A DNA stretch of 64,000 nucleotides from Thiocystis violascens. GTDB lineage: Bacteria; Pseudomonadota; Gammaproteobacteria; Chromatiales; Chromatiaceae. This document shows positions 40,218 through 51,019 of this stretch, one piece after another; positions within the stretch are counted from its first letter, which is position 1, and every line of letters starts with the position of its first letter. Below the pieces are notes generated by a model, which worked only from the letters and a program-made list of their open reading frames with translations, did not search any database and was not told the DNA's origin. Both the position numbers and the translations under genes were made by a program. Where the stretch lies: assembly GCA_020721065.1 (NCBI GenBank), contig DYNM01000001.1, positions 62,001-126,000 on the forward strand. Direction: 5' to 3'.

Positions 40218-43200
40218 TTAGCGACCGCCACTAAAAAACAACTGATCTAAGTTTTCAATCAATAGGCGCGGCGGTTTATCAAAAAATAAACCCTGACTCG
40301 GCGCTTCAATTCCGCGCAAAAATACGTAAATTGCGCCACCAAGATCGCGGTCATAATTATAATTCGGTAATCGCGCTATTAATAAACGATGCAGCGCCAG
40401 CACATATAATACATATTGTAAATCATAACGCGAATGTAATATCTCATCGCGCATCGCCTCCTCCGTGTACGCAGCCGCCGTCGCACCGAGATAATTTGAT
40501 TTCCAATCAACGACATAGTAGCGCCCATCGTATTCGCAAATCAAATCAATAAACCCTTTTAACATGCCGTTGAGCACATTATCTTCCAATGCTGGACGCG
40601 CATAACCAACTAAACAATACTGCTGCACCAATTGATCTAATTGCGTCGTTTTGACGTGATGAATTTCTAACCAAAACTCCATTTCAATTTGACACTGCGC
40701 CAGCGTTAAATCCCGCAACGCAAAGCCCGTGATATTCCAACGTTGCGTTAAAAACCGCACCAGCCACGCATCCAACACCGGCACCCACTCCGTCAAACCG
40801 TGTGACCGGCAGCGCGTCGTCACCAGCGCCAGCCGCTCACTATCTGCCGTTGCTGCTGCCGCAAATCCGGTCAGATGTTCACTCGCAGCCGTCACCACCT
40901 GACATTGCCCCGCCCACTCCAGCAGTGCGTGTAAAAAGGTGCCTTGCCGACTCCCACGCGGCAGCCCGTGCAGGCTGAACTGTTCAACAATTTGCTCATC
41001 AACCGCCGTTGCAGCGGTCGCTTCTTCCAGCATCGTTTCCTCGTGCGCCGTTTCCTGCACTGGCAACGAATGCCGTTGCCCACCGCTGCGCCGTTTGAGT
41101 GACGAATAGCTCGCAATCCACCACGACGGCAATCGCGCTTTGTGTGCCACCCGCGCCGGTTCCAGTGTCAGAGCGGCTGCGGTCGTGACGGTCGCGTTCG
41201 CCAACTCCGGCAGCGGTGTCAGCACAATGTCCGCACATCGCGCCGGCAGCGCCATCAACGCCGTTCGCACTGCCGCCACATCAGCAAATGCGTCTCCGCC
41301 GTTGAGGAGATAGCCGAATGCTGATTTTTCCAACTGCGGCGTTTTGCCGCTGCGACCTTTTAACGGCGCAATCCCCAGCCACAGCGCATGACGCGCCCGG
41401 GTGACGGCAACGTAAAGCAGGCGCACGTCCTCGCTTAAACGAGCGTCATCGGCCGCTTCCCACGCCGGTTCAAACAGCTTTTTATCAGCCAGCTCCAGCC
41501 GCGTGTTCGCGCCGTCGTGATAGAACACTTGACGGGTGTTGCCATCGACTTCGCGCCACGAGCAAATAAACGGCAGCAGCACCAGCGGATATTCCAAACC
41601 TTTGGCTTTATGAATCGTGATGATTTGCACCAATTCCGCATCACTTTCAAGGCGTTGAATGAACGCATCGGGCACCGTGTCTGCCGCAGTGGCGGTCAAT
41701 TGTTCGGCTAAATGCCGAATCAACGCCTGTTCACCGTCCAGCGCCAGCGCCGCCTGTTGCAGCCATTCAGCGAGATGCAGCAAGTTAGTCAACACGCGCT
41801 CGCCGCCCGCTTCCGCGAGTAAACGGGCTGGTAATTCAAAGTCTTGCAACAACTGCCGCAGCATGGCGAGTACGCCGTGCTGTTGCCAGCGCAGTTGATA
41901 ACTGCGAAAGCGTTCGATCTGCGCTTCCCACGCCAGTTCGTCCTGCTGCAACTGCGCCAGCCATGTCAGCGGTAGTTGCAGCGTGTTGGTGCCCAACGCT
42001 GCCCGCACCAAGCTGTCATCAGTCGGAGCAGCGACGGCTCGCAACCAATGGCGCAGATCGCTGGCTTCTTCGGTAGCAAACACCGATTCCCGATCTGACA
42101 AATAAACGCTGTGTATCTGCTGCGTGGCCAACGCTCGCTGCATGGCGATGGCTTCGGTGCCGGTGCGAACCAAGATGGCGATGTCTTTGGGACGCAACGG
42201 CGTCCACACGTCGTCATGCTGAAATCCCGCCAAACCCTGCTGCGCCTGCGCCAGCCACGCGACGATTTGCCGCGCTGCTGCTGCCGCCATTTGCTCCCGA
42301 TAAGCGCCGACCCGCACGGGCGCATCGTCATCGCCATCCAGCCACCACAGCGTGAGTGCTGGCGCGGGTTGTCCGTTGAGTCGCAACTGCTGCGGCTGAC
42401 CATGCGCCTGCACCGGATGCAGCGGAATCGGATTGCCAGCAGAAGTTTTGCAGCGAAACGCGCCGCGCTGGCCCGTTTCTGCGGGAGCAAACAGCGCAGC
42501 GCAGGCAGCAACGACGGCGCTGGTGGAGCGGTAATTGACGGCGAGGGTGTGATGACGTCCGGCGGTAGCGGCGCGAGCGCGGAGATAAGTTTGGATGTCG
42601 GCACCGCGAAAGCTGTAAATCGCTTGTTTGGGATCGCCGATCAAAATCAGGGCGGTGTCGGGATGCGGTTGGGCAACCTGATAAATGCGATCAAAAATGC
42701 GGTATTGAATCGGATCGGTGTCTTGAAACTCGTCAATCAGCGCCACCGGAAACTGAGCGCGAATGGTGGCGGCGAGCTGCGTATTTTGGGTTGGCAGTGA
42801 AACGGCAGCGTTGGTTAGCGCGACTCCGCCAGACAACTGACCACTGTCCAGCGCCGCATCAAGCTGGCGCAACAAATCGTCAAATCCCATTTCTGCTCGC
42901 GCCACCAGCCGCCGTTCCAACTCCGCCCCAACCCAGTGCGCGGCATGAGCGGTCACGAGCGCCGCCAACGGCACGGCGGTTGCCGTGAGCGCCGTCCGCC
43001 AAGCAGCAAGTGCTTGAAATGCGGGATGTGCCACTTCCGTTTGTACTTTGGCGGATTTTTTGAATTGAAATGCGCCAGCAGCAAAATGTTTTAACGCTGT
43101 TGGTTCCGTGCCACCCGCCGCCCAAACCGCAATTGCGGCCAATAACGCCTCAAATTTATCGACTTGGGTGCTGTTGTGCGTCCTGCCATTGAGATACGGA

Positions 43201-43982
43201 CGCAGCTCGCGCAACACCGCCTCCACCGTCAGCCGCTGCTCGTGCCAAACATCCCGCGCCGTGCGTTCTAACTCCGTCAGCCGCTGCGCCTCCGCCAACG
43301 GCGCACTCAATGACGCACAGCGCAGCGGTTCTCCGCAATACGTCAGCTCCGCCTCGCGCCGATGCAGCCAGAGCCGCAGTTTTTTTTGCAGCTCCGCCGG
43401 TGAACCAACCGCTTTGACCACCAACGCTGCCTGCGCGGACGACAGCGGATAAAAATGAATCCGCCAATAATCGCGCACCACCTCCGCCACCACCTCGCTC
43501 TGATCGGTGACTAATTCGCGTTGAAACAAGCCGCGTGTGGCAAACGCATGTTCCTGCAACATGCGATAGCACCAGCTATGAATGGTCAGAATCACCGCCT
43601 CATCCATCCACTGCGCTGCCAGTCGCAGCCGTGCCGCGCAGGTCAACCACTCGGCGGACGCATAGCTGGCGCGGAGTTGCAGCAAGAGCGTTGTCGCCGC
43701 GTGATTTGGCGCGGGTTCTTCATCAAAACAGTTGGCAGCCGCCACCAACAAGCCGCGAATCCGCTCACGCAGTTCCTTGGTCGCCGCATCAGTGAACGTC
43801 ACCACCAAAATCTCCGGCGGCGTCAGCGGGCGCACAAATCCTGCCGCAGCACCGCCGTGTCCGAGCACCAGCCGCACATACAGCAGCGCCAGCGTGAAGG
43901 TTTTGCCGGTGCCGGCGCTGGCTTCGATCAAGCGCGAGTGTTGCAGAGGAAATGTCAACGGTTCCAACGGGTTAATCATCAT
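40218..43982 (-). CDS. recB: RecBCD exonuclease V beta subunit (helicase-nuclease)
   Basis: RecB is the 3'-5' helicase and nuclease of the double-strand-break repair enzyme RecBCD. It has Walker A at IEASAGTGKTFTLALLYVRL, motif II ALIDEFQDTDPIQYRIFDRI, and the nuclease motif YYVVDWKSNYLG near the C-terminus. I use ATG at 43982 (a second ATG follows at once), giving 1,254 residues and an 11-base overlap with the end of recC. The track start 240 bases upstream lies inside recC. The last 170 or so codons are strikingly AT-rich compared with the rest of the gene. recD is not downstream. Confidence 0.95.
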   Translation of the reverse strand: MMINPLEPLTFPLQHSRLIEASAGTGKTFTLALLYVRLVLGHGGAAAGFVRPLTPPEILVVTFTDAATKELRERIRGLLVAAANCFDEEPAPNHAATTLLLQLRASYASAEWLTCAARLRLAAQWMDEAVILTIHSWCYRMLQEHAFATRGLFQRELVTDQSEVVAEVVRDYWRIHFYPLSSAQAALVVKAVGSPAELQKKLRLWLHRREAELTYCGEPLRCASLSAPLAEAQRLTELERTARDVWHEQRLTVEAVLRELRPYLNGRTHNSTQVDKFEALLAAIAVWAAGGTEPTALKHFAAGAFQFKKSAKVQTEVAHPAFQALAAWRTALTATAVPLAALVTAHAAHWVGAELERRLVARAEMGFDDLLRQLDAALDSGQLSGGVALTNAAVSLPTQNTQLAATIRAQFPVALIDEFQDTDPIQYRIFDRIYQVAQPHPDTALILIGDPKQAIYSFRGADIQTYLRARAATAGRHHTLAVNYRSTSAVVAACAALFAPAETGQRGAFRCKTSAGNPIPLHPVQAHGQPQQLRLNGQPAPALTLWWLDGDDDAPVRVGAYREQMAAAAARQIVAWLAQAQQGLAGFQHDDVWTPLRPKDIAILVRTGTEAIAMQRALATQQIHSVYLSDRESVFATEEASDLRHWLRAVAAPTDDSLVRAALGTNTLQLPLTWLAQLQQDELAWEAQIERFRSYQLRWQQHGVLAMLRQLLQDFELPARLLAEAGGERVLTNLLHLAEWLQQAALALDGEQALIRHLAEQLTATAADTVPDAFIQRLESDAELVQIITIHKAKGLEYPLVLLPFICSWREVDGNTRQVFYHDGANTRLELADKKLFEPAWEAADDARLSEDVRLLYVAVTRARHALWLGIAPLKGRSGKTPQLEKSAFGYLLNGGDAFADVAAVRTALMALPARCADIVLTPLPELANATVTTAAALTLEPARVAHKARLPSWWIASYSSLKRRSGGQRHSLPVQETAHEETMLEEATAATAVDEQIVEQFSLHGLPRGSRQGTFLHALLEWAGQCQVVTAASEHLTGFAAAATADSERLALVTTRCRSHGLTEWVPVLDAWLVRFLTQRWNITGFALRDLTLAQCQIEMEFWLEIHHVKTTQLDQLVQQYCLVGYARPALEDNVLNGMLKGFIDLICEYDGRYYVVDWKSNYLGATAAAYTEEAMRDEILHSRYDLQYVLYVLALHRLLIARLPNYNYDRDLGGAIYVFLRGIEAPSQGLFFDKPPRLLIENLDQLFFSGGR

Positions 43983-46900
43983 CGCTCTCCCGCGCAACTG
44001 GCTGAGAGCCGAGTTGAATGTGATCAAACAGCGGTTGATAGAGCTGCGCCAACAGCGGTTGAAATCGCTCATCCGCCTCCAGCGCCGCGTAAGTCGGCCA
44101 GAAGCGGCGATAACCGGGATGCTCAAACATCTCGCCCGAATTGGCATCACGTTTGAATTCTTCGCCTTCGTAGGCGGTTTCTGGATTGACTGGGGTTCCA
44201 GCTTGGGCAGCGAGCCATGCAAAGCCGGTTTTACACGCCAGCGGCAGCGGCGCAGTCAACGCGGCGCGATAACCGGCGAGCAGCGCCAGCAAGTGCGTCT
44301 GCGCGGTGGCGGCAGGCAGCGGCGCAATCTGGAAATCGGTATCTGGCCCAAGCACATGCGTCGTCGTCGGGGCGGTCAGTTGCGCCGCCAGATGTTCCGG
44401 CCAGACAGGCGCCAACAGCGTCCATTTCAAATCCCTGCCGATGTGGAGACGGCTGGCTTGCAACTGCAAACGGACGCGATTGCCAGCGTCATCAGTCCGC
44501 ACCGCAGCGAGCGTGTCTTCTAAAAAAATCCCCGCCGCTCCCGCTTGATCTCCATCCTTTGCAAAAGGGGGGCTGGGGGGGATTTCTAACGCCACCGCCT
44601 CACCCGGCAGCGCCAGCGCAAACTGCTTCAGCAACGCTTGATAGCGTGCGACCGGCGGTTGCAGCGTGGTCAACAGCGCCTCGCTCCACTGCTGCGCGAA
44701 CGGCGGCAACGGCAATTCACCCGTGCGCACCAGCCGCTGCGTTGCCATCGTCACCAGCATTTCCGCCTCATCATCCGGCTGTTGCGCCAGCGCCGTGCGC
44801 ACCTGCGCCAGCACCGCGTTGGATAACTGCCATTTCTCCAGCCCATCGACCGTAAACGTTTCATCATCCGCCAGCGCGGTGTCGTCGGCGGTGAAATAGA
44901 GCGCCAGCCGGTCGGTGTAAAACGTCTTGAGCGGCCAGCGCAGAAAACGTCCCAACGCAGCGAGCGTCAGTGCTGGCGCGGCATTGACAATTCCCAGCCC
45001 CCCTTTTGCAAAGTGGGGAACTGTTGCCAGCGGCGTGATGATCGGCGCGTGAGCAGCTCGCCATTCGCTGGCATAAGTGAATAACCGCTGCGGTCGGTCA
45101 GGCTGGAAATAACGGACGCTGAACGGCTGCAACGGATGTTCAGTGGTCAGCGCCGCCAGCAATTGCTCACCGCTGGCGCTCGCGCTCGCAGTGGCCAAGC
45201 GCCAGCCCGCCGCGAGGTGATCGCGCAGTTGTCCGACCAGCACCGACGGCGGTCGCGGCGAATCGTCGCGGATGCTGCGCCCCACCCAACTGATCGCCAG
45301 TCGCTCCCGTGCTGACAGCAGCGCCTCCAAAAAGAGATACCGATCATCTTCACGGCGGGAACGGTCGCCGGGACGGTAATCCTTCGCCATCAAATCAAAA
45401 TCGGCGCGTTGATAGTGGCGCGGATAATCACTGTCGTTCATGCCCAGCAGCCAAATGTGCCGAAACGGAATCGCCCGCATCGGCATCAAAGTCGCCACAT
45501 TTACCGCGCCAGCAAAAAACCGTTGCGTCAACGTCGGCGCATCGACTGCCGCCAATACCGCCTCGCGCACCACTTCTAATGGCACCGTGAACTCCGCGCC
45601 CCCCTTTGAAAAAGGGGGGTTGGGGGGATTTTCCAAAGCAGCGGTGAGCGGCGCGGCTTGTTGACACTCGGTTGACCACTGTTCCAGCGCCGTCGTCACC
45701 CGCGTCACCGCCAACATATCTGCCTCGGTGGTGGCGAGAAAAACCGCATCCATCAACTGCGTCAGCGCGTCCATCCACTCCGGCGGCGAGCGCGGCGTTT
45801 GTAACTGCTGCCACGCCTGTTCCAAAGTGGTCAGCAATTCAACCAGCGGTCCGATCAAGGCTGCGTCTAAACCGCCGATTTCGTCATACGGTTCAATGCC
45901 TTGCCACGCTGCGCTGGTGCCGGTCGCAAAACCGAGCACCATTCGCCGCAGCCCAAAACGCCAAGTGTTCTGTTCCAAATCGGCGGGAAAATCGAGGCTG
46001 GCGCGATGTTCAGCAGACAAACCCCAGCGAATGTTGGCACCGCCAATCCAGCGTCGCAGTGGCGGTAAATCGGTCTCGGCGATGCCAAACCGTCCGCGCA
46101 CGGCGGCGATGTCGAGCAAATCCAGCAGCTCGGTGACGGTGAAACGCGCTTGCGGCAAATTGAGCAGCGTGGCCAAGCCCAGCAGCACCGGATTGCGCTG
46201 GCGCTGCCCTTGATCGGAGAGATGAAATGGGATGTAGCGCGGATCGCTCGTCTCCAAACGCCCAAACACGGCGCTGACGTGCGGTGCGTACAGGTTCACA
46301 TCCGGCACCATCACCAACACCTCACGGGGTGCGAGCGGAGTGCCGGCTTTTGCTGCGGCAGCGAAGGCGTCAAGTAATTGATCGTGCAGAATTTCTACCT
46401 CGCGCAGCGGGCTGTGCGCGACTAAAAATTCGATGCTGCGATCCGTCGGCGGATCAATCGCCACCGCCAGCGCCTGCCGCTCACTCAGGGGGCGCAACTG
46501 GAGGATGTCATCTTGCAATTGGTGCAGCAGCGTGGCGGTGCCCGGCGAGGTGAACAGATCAATTTTCAACTCGGCGCGTTCAAAATGCGCGGCGTAGTGC
46601 GTCCGCTCGTCGTATTCGTCCAACATCCGCAAATAATCGCGCCCCTGTTTGCCCCACGCGGCGAGCAGCGGATGACCGTGTAAATGCAGCAGCGTCGGGT
46701 CTAAAGCGGGCGGAATTTTGCGGGCATCGGTGCGGCGGTAGTGCGAGCGGAATAATTCGCGCCCTTCAATCAAATCGCCCCAGTAATGCTGGCTGGGATT
46801 GTGGACAAACAGCAGCACCTGCGTGTGGGCGGCGATGGCGGCGAGTACTTCGAGCCATTGGCGCGGCAGCGCCGAGATGCCAAACACGATCACACGTCGC

Positions 46901-47661
46901 GGCAGGGCGGCGGGGCGGGAGGTGAAAGCCTTGATTTGCGTTAAAAATTCGCGGTGAACGTCAGCGCGACTGGCGGTGGCAAATGGAAATTTCCCTGTTT
47001 CTGAGGTGGGCGCATTGATGTCAGCCACCAGCCAGCGCCACAGCGCCGGTTGCCAACGTTGGGCGGTCGGGATTGGTTCACGCTCGCCCTGCGGACGGAT
47101 GAGCACGTCATCGTGCTGCTGCCACGCGGTCAGCCAGTCGGCGCGATAAACCTGATATTGATCGTATAAATCGGCGAGGCGAGCGGCGAGTTGGTGGCGA
47201 CGGCGGAGATGATCTTCACCGCTGAGGAAATGCGTGAGCGGAGCGAAGCAATCGACATCTGCGCTGGTGAGTGCTGGCGCGGTGTCCAACACACCCAGCA
47301 GCCGATACAGCCGCCAAGTCAGCGGTGCTTTGTCAAATGGTGAACTGTCGGGCAAGTCACCGAGCACTTGCCGATACGCTTGCCAGATGAATCGCGCAGG
47401 TAAGGTGACTTTTAATGCTGCCGCGATGCCGCAGCCGCCCTGAAAATCCCCCTCAGCCCCCCTTTTCCAAAGAGGGGAGCCATCGGCGGCGATGGCGAGT
47501 TTCAGCCACTGCGCGATGCCGTTGCTCTGCACCAACACCACATCATTTTCCAGCGGTTGCAACGGGTGCCGTTTTAACCACGCCACCAGCAGATCACATA
47601 ATTCTTCGAGCTGATTGCCTTGAATCAACATGAAGCCGGTGGGGAAAGGGTCAGTTGACAT
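43972..47661 (-). CDS. recC: RecBCD exonuclease V gamma subunit
   Basis: RecC is the Chi-recognising scaffold subunit of RecBCD. The N-terminus GFMLIQGNQLEELCDLLVAW, the segment VVLVQSNGIAQWLKLAIA and later EVLVMVPDVNLYAPHVSAVF and RAIPFRHIWLLGMNDSDYPR are typical. The length is 1,229 residues, somewhat above the roughly 1,120 of E. coli. Part of the excess comes from four small in-frame repeat insertions, with peptides such as NPPNPPFSKGG. The reading frame stays open through all four. It lies 39 bases after the trxB stop. Confidence 0.94.
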   Translation of the reverse strand: MSTDPFPTGFMLIQGNQLEELCDLLVAWLKRHPLQPLENDVVLVQSNGIAQWLKLAIAADGSPLWKRGAEGDFQGGCGIAAALKVTLPARFIWQAYRQVLGDLPDSSPFDKAPLTWRLYRLLGVLDTAPALTSADVDCFAPLTHFLSGEDHLRRRHQLAARLADLYDQYQVYRADWLTAWQQHDDVLIRPQGEREPIPTAQRWQPALWRWLVADINAPTSETGKFPFATASRADVHREFLTQIKAFTSRPAALPRRVIVFGISALPRQWLEVLAAIAAHTQVLLFVHNPSQHYWGDLIEGRELFRSHYRRTDARKIPPALDPTLLHLHGHPLLAAWGKQGRDYLRMLDEYDERTHYAAHFERAELKIDLFTSPGTATLLHQLQDDILQLRPLSERQALAVAIDPPTDRSIEFLVAHSPLREVEILHDQLLDAFAAAAKAGTPLAPREVLVMVPDVNLYAPHVSAVFGRLETSDPRYIPFHLSDQGQRQRNPVLLGLATLLNLPQARFTVTELLDLLDIAAVRGRFGIAETDLPPLRRWIGGANIRWGLSAEHRASLDFPADLEQNTWRFGLRRMVLGFATGTSAAWQGIEPYDEIGGLDAALIGPLVELLTTLEQAWQQLQTPRSPPEWMDALTQLMDAVFLATTEADMLAVTRVTTALEQWSTECQQAAPLTAALENPPNPPFSKGGAEFTVPLEVVREAVLAAVDAPTLTQRFFAGAVNVATLMPMRAIPFRHIWLLGMNDSDYPRHYQRADFDLMAKDYRPGDRSRREDDRYLFLEALLSARERLAISWVGRSIRDDSPRPPSVLVGQLRDHLAAGWRLATASASASGEQLLAALTTEHPLQPFSVRYFQPDRPQRLFTYASEWRAAHAPIITPLATVPHFAKGGLGIVNAAPALTLAALGRFLRWPLKTFYTDRLALYFTADDTALADDETFTVDGLEKWQLSNAVLAQVRTALAQQPDDEAEMLVTMATQRLVRTGELPLPPFAQQWSEALLTTLQPPVARYQALLKQFALALPGEAVALEIPPSPPFAKDGDQAGAAGIFLEDTLAAVRTDDAGNRVRLQLQASRLHIGRDLKWTLLAPVWPEHLAAQLTAPTTTHVLGPDTDFQIAPLPAATAQTHLLALLAGYRAALTAPLPLACKTGFAWLAAQAGTPVNPETAYEGEEFKRDANSGEMFEHPGYRRFWPTYAALEADERFQPLLAQLYQPLFDHIQLGSQPVARESDDD
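44550..44590. repeat. Small G/C-rich palindromic repeat, copy A (in recC)
   Basis: CCTTTGCAAAAGGGGGGCTG followed by a G-run and ATTTC. On the recC strand it encodes EIPPSPPFAKDG. It has the same orientation as copies C and E. The short CCTTTGCAAAAGG palindrome is its core. Confidence 0.8.
44988..45024. repeat. Small G/C-rich palindromic repeat, copy B (in recC)
   Basis: CAGCCCCCCTTTTGCAAAGT followed by GGGGAA, opposite in orientation to copies A, C and E. On the recC strand it encodes VPHFAKGGLGIV, so the frame is kept in the other orientation as well. Confidence 0.8.
45596..45635. repeat. Small G/C-rich palindromic repeat, copy C (in recC)
   Basis: CCCCCCTTTGAAAAAGGGGG and then GTTGGGGGGATTTT. 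This is the cleanest copy and encodes NPPNPPFSKGG in RecC. It serves as the working consensus for the other copies. Confidence 0.85.
47441..47480. repeat. Small G/C-rich palindromic repeat, copy D (in recC)
   Basis: GAAAATCCCCCTCAGCCCCC and then CTTTTCCAAAGAGGGGAGC, in the opposite orientation to copy C. On the recC strand it encodes SPLWKRGAEGDFQGG near residue 70 of RecC. Confidence 0.8.
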
Positions 47662-47700
47662 GGGCGCGACCGCTGCTGACGTGGTGAAAAATTGGCGGTT

Positions 47701-48815
<1,115 letters not shown>

Positions 48816-50288
48816 TCATAACACCGGCGCTCCCGCAATTAACTCCGTCGCTCGATTCAGCCAGATCACCAGAAAATCAGGAATCGACAACCCGAGCCAC
48901 AGCACCAGCCCTAAATGAATCACCACCGGCAGCATGTTGGCAGACACCGGCTGCTGACCTTCTGGCGCTGCGCCGTACACCATCGGATGTAACTGTCGGA
49001 ATAAGCCAGCAAACGCAATCGCTAACCCGCTCACCAGCGCCAGCGTGAACCAAGGTTGCGTCTGCATCGTCGCCGTTAAGAGCAAGAATTCGCTGGTAAA
49101 CACGCCAAACGGCGGAAATCCCGCAATCGCAACCACGCCAAACAGCAGCGCCCATCCGACTGCTGGCTGGGTGCGGATTAAACCGCGAATCCGTTCAATT
49201 GCCTGCGTGCCAGCAATGTGGGTCGCGTGACCAACGGTGACAAAAATTGCCGATTTCGTCAGCGAATGCACCAACATGTGCAGCAACGCGCCAAACGTCG
49301 CCAATGGCCCACCTAAACCAAATGCAAAGGTCATTAAACCCATGTGTTCAATGGATGAATAACTAAACATCCGTTTGATGTCGCGCTGGCGATGGAGAAA
49401 AAGTCCAGCAACCATGAATGACACCAGTCCAAATCCCATTAAAAGCGCACCCGCTAAATGTGGCGTCGTCGTGCCCGCCAGCGAGCCGTCCACCAACATT
49501 TTGAGCCGCACCACCGCGTACAGCGCGACGTTCAGCAGCAAGCCAGATAACACCGCCGACATCGGCGTCGGGCCTTCAGAATGCGCATCTGGCAGCCATT
49601 GGTGCATCGGCACCAGCCCGACTTTGGTGCCATAACCAACCAGCAAAAACACAAATGCAATCCGCATTACCGTTGGATTCAGCTCATAGGCGCGTTCATA
49701 CAACACGCTCCACGTCAGCCCCGCGCCCGGATCTGCAATCACATGTTGCGCCGCAAAATAGGTCAATACGGTACCAAACAGCGCCAGCGCAATTCCAACA
49801 CCACATAAAATGAAGTATTTCCAGGCTGCTTCGACCGCTTCCGGGGTGCGATACAGCGACACCAGCAGCACCGTTGCCAGCGTTGCGCCCTCAATCGCCA
49901 CCCATAACACGCCCAGATTGTCAGTCGTCAACGCTACCAACATCGTCAGCATGAACGCCTGATACATGCTGTGATAAATCCGCATACTCACCGCGCTGAT
50001 CTTGCCGCTGGCGCAGACATGGCGCATGTACGGGCGTGAGAAAATCGAGGTCGTCACTCCGACAAAGGCGGTGAGCACGACGAGATAGACGTTAAACGCA
50101 TCAACGCGGAAATAGGTGCTGGCAATTACTCCCGCCGCTGCCACTTCCCACGCCAGCCACGCCGCACTGCCCAGCGTGATCAGCGACACCGCCAGATTGA
50201 ACCAACCCGCCAGCGCCAACGGTCGCACCAGCGCCAGCACCAATCCACCCAGCAACGGCGTCAGCACCATCACCAACAACGCAGTCAT
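48816..50288 (-). CDS. hyfF: HyfF-like antiporter-type membrane subunit (hydrogenase-4/complex I-like)
   Basis: This is a NuoL/M/N-type ion-channel subunit of the HyfF branch. Key channel features remain: GYGTKVGLVPMHQWLPDAHS with the lysine, WVAIEGATLATVLLVSLY with the helix-5 glutamate, and RDIKRMFSYSSIEHMGLMTF. It has about fourteen hydrophobic helices in 490 residues. It overlaps hyfE by four bases and ends the five-gene chain prc-gshA-hyfC-hyfE-hyfF. No hydrogenase large or small subunit is present, so the complex it serves is unknown. Confidence 0.88.
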   Translation of the reverse strand: MTALLVMVLTPLLGGLVLALVRPLALAGWFNLAVSLITLGSAAWLAWEVAAAGVIASTYFRVDAFNVYLVVLTAFVGVTTSIFSRPYMRHVCASGKISAVSMRIYHSMYQAFMLTMLVALTTDNLGVLWVAIEGATLATVLLVSLYRTPEAVEAAWKYFILCGVGIALALFGTVLTYFAAQHVIADPGAGLTWSVLYERAYELNPTVMRIAFVFLLVGYGTKVGLVPMHQWLPDAHSEGPTPMSAVLSGLLLNVALYAVVRLKMLVDGSLAGTTTPHLAGALLMGFGLVSFMVAGLFLHRQRDIKRMFSYSSIEHMGLMTFAFGLGGPLATFGALLHMLVHSLTKSAIFVTVGHATHIAGTQAIERIRGLIRTQPAVGWALLFGVVAIAGFPPFGVFTSEFLLLTATMQTQPWFTLALVSGLAIAFAGLFRQLHPMVYGAAPEGQQPVSANMLPVVIHLGLVLWLGLSIPDFLVIWLNRATELIAGAPVL

Positions 50289-51019
50289 TTGCTTGCTCCT
50301 GTCGCCGTCGGCGTGTTCACTCCACCTTTTGGCAAAGGGGCGTTGGGGGTGATTTCGACCTCAGTCAAACGGTTGAGCCGATCCACATTGAGCGAGTCGA
50401 TGCTGGCGCGAATCTGAAAAAAGAACACGCCAAACAGCACCATCGCCACTAACACGTCAAAGGCCACGCCCAATTCCACCACCAGCGGCATCCCCGCCGT
50501 TGCTGACACTGCCGCTAAAAAAAGCCCATTTTCCATTGACATAAAGCCCAACACCTGCGCGACCGCCTGCTGTCGAAACACCATCATCAATAATCCAATC
50601 AACACCACCGCCAAACTCACCGCCACGATGTTGCGCGTAAACGCCAAGCCCTGCGCCACCATCGGCTCCACCAGCCAGTAGCTGAAAATCACCAGCAACA
50701 CTGCCGCCATGATGACCAACGCCGGATGACGCAGCAGTTCTGTGTGCCGCGACAACTCCAGCCGTCGCACCAGCCGATGCAGCATCCAAGGAATCAGCAA
50801 CCCTTTGAGCAGCAACGTTAATCCCGCTGAAAAATAGAGATGATGGGCGTTGCCAGCCAGTGCGACCACCAAAGTCACCGCCGCCACGAGGACGCCTTGC
50901 CACGCAAACGCATGAATTGCCGCCACTAATCGCGCTTGCGCCAGCAGCACGAAAGATAAAAACAGCGCGAGTGCGGCCAGCAATAAAACGAATTGTTGCA
51001 ACAGCGGTAATTGCGTCAC
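50285..51019 (-). CDS. hyfE: HyfE-like membrane subunit
   Basis: This NuoK-like subunit of hydrogenase-4-type complexes has about six or seven hydrophobic helices in 244 residues. The family segments GLTLLLKGLLIPWMLHRLVR and AQVLGFMSMENGLFLAAVSA are clear; the Glu in the latter matches the NuoK membrane carboxylate. The last residues (NAPLPKGGVNTPTATGASK) are encoded by copy E of the small G/C-rich repeat. It overlaps hyfC and hyfF by four bases each. Confidence 0.87.
   Translation of the reverse strand: MTQLPLLQQFVLLLAALALFLSFVLLAQARLVAAIHAFAWQGVLVAAVTLVVALAGNAHHLYFSAGLTLLLKGLLIPWMLHRLVRRLELSRHTELLRHPALVIMAAVLLVIFSYWLVEPMVAQGLAFTRNIVAVSLAVVLIGLLMMVFRQQAVAQVLGFMSMENGLFLAAVSATAGMPLVVELGVAFDVLVAMVLFGVFFFQIRASIDSLNVDRLNRLTEVEITPNAPLPKGGVNTPTATGASK
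50320..50358. repeat. Small G/C-rich palindromic repeat, copy E (3' end of hyfE)
   Basis: CCACCTTTTGGCAAAGGGGC and then GTTGGGGGTGATTTC, a diverged member in the same orientation as copy C. It supplies the C-terminal PNAPLPKGGVN of HyfE. It lies about 2.9 kb from the nearest recC copy. Confidence 0.7.

Noticed and set aside
42111-42800. 229-aa plus-strand ORF inside recB (and many similar plus-strand ORFs in recC)
   Set aside because: Shadow frames of GC-rich minus-strand recBC; low-complexity Arg/Ala/Gln-rich translations with no family marks.
43983-44222. 80-residue N-terminal extension of RecB in the ORF track
   Set aside because: It lies within the recC coding sequence, is Arg-rich and unlike RecB; the conserved protein starts at MINPLEPLTF.
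48816-50288. DabB-type inorganic-carbon transporter subunit
   Set aside because: No DabA (DUF2309) gene is adjacent, and the HyfC and HyfE neighbours fit HyfF better.
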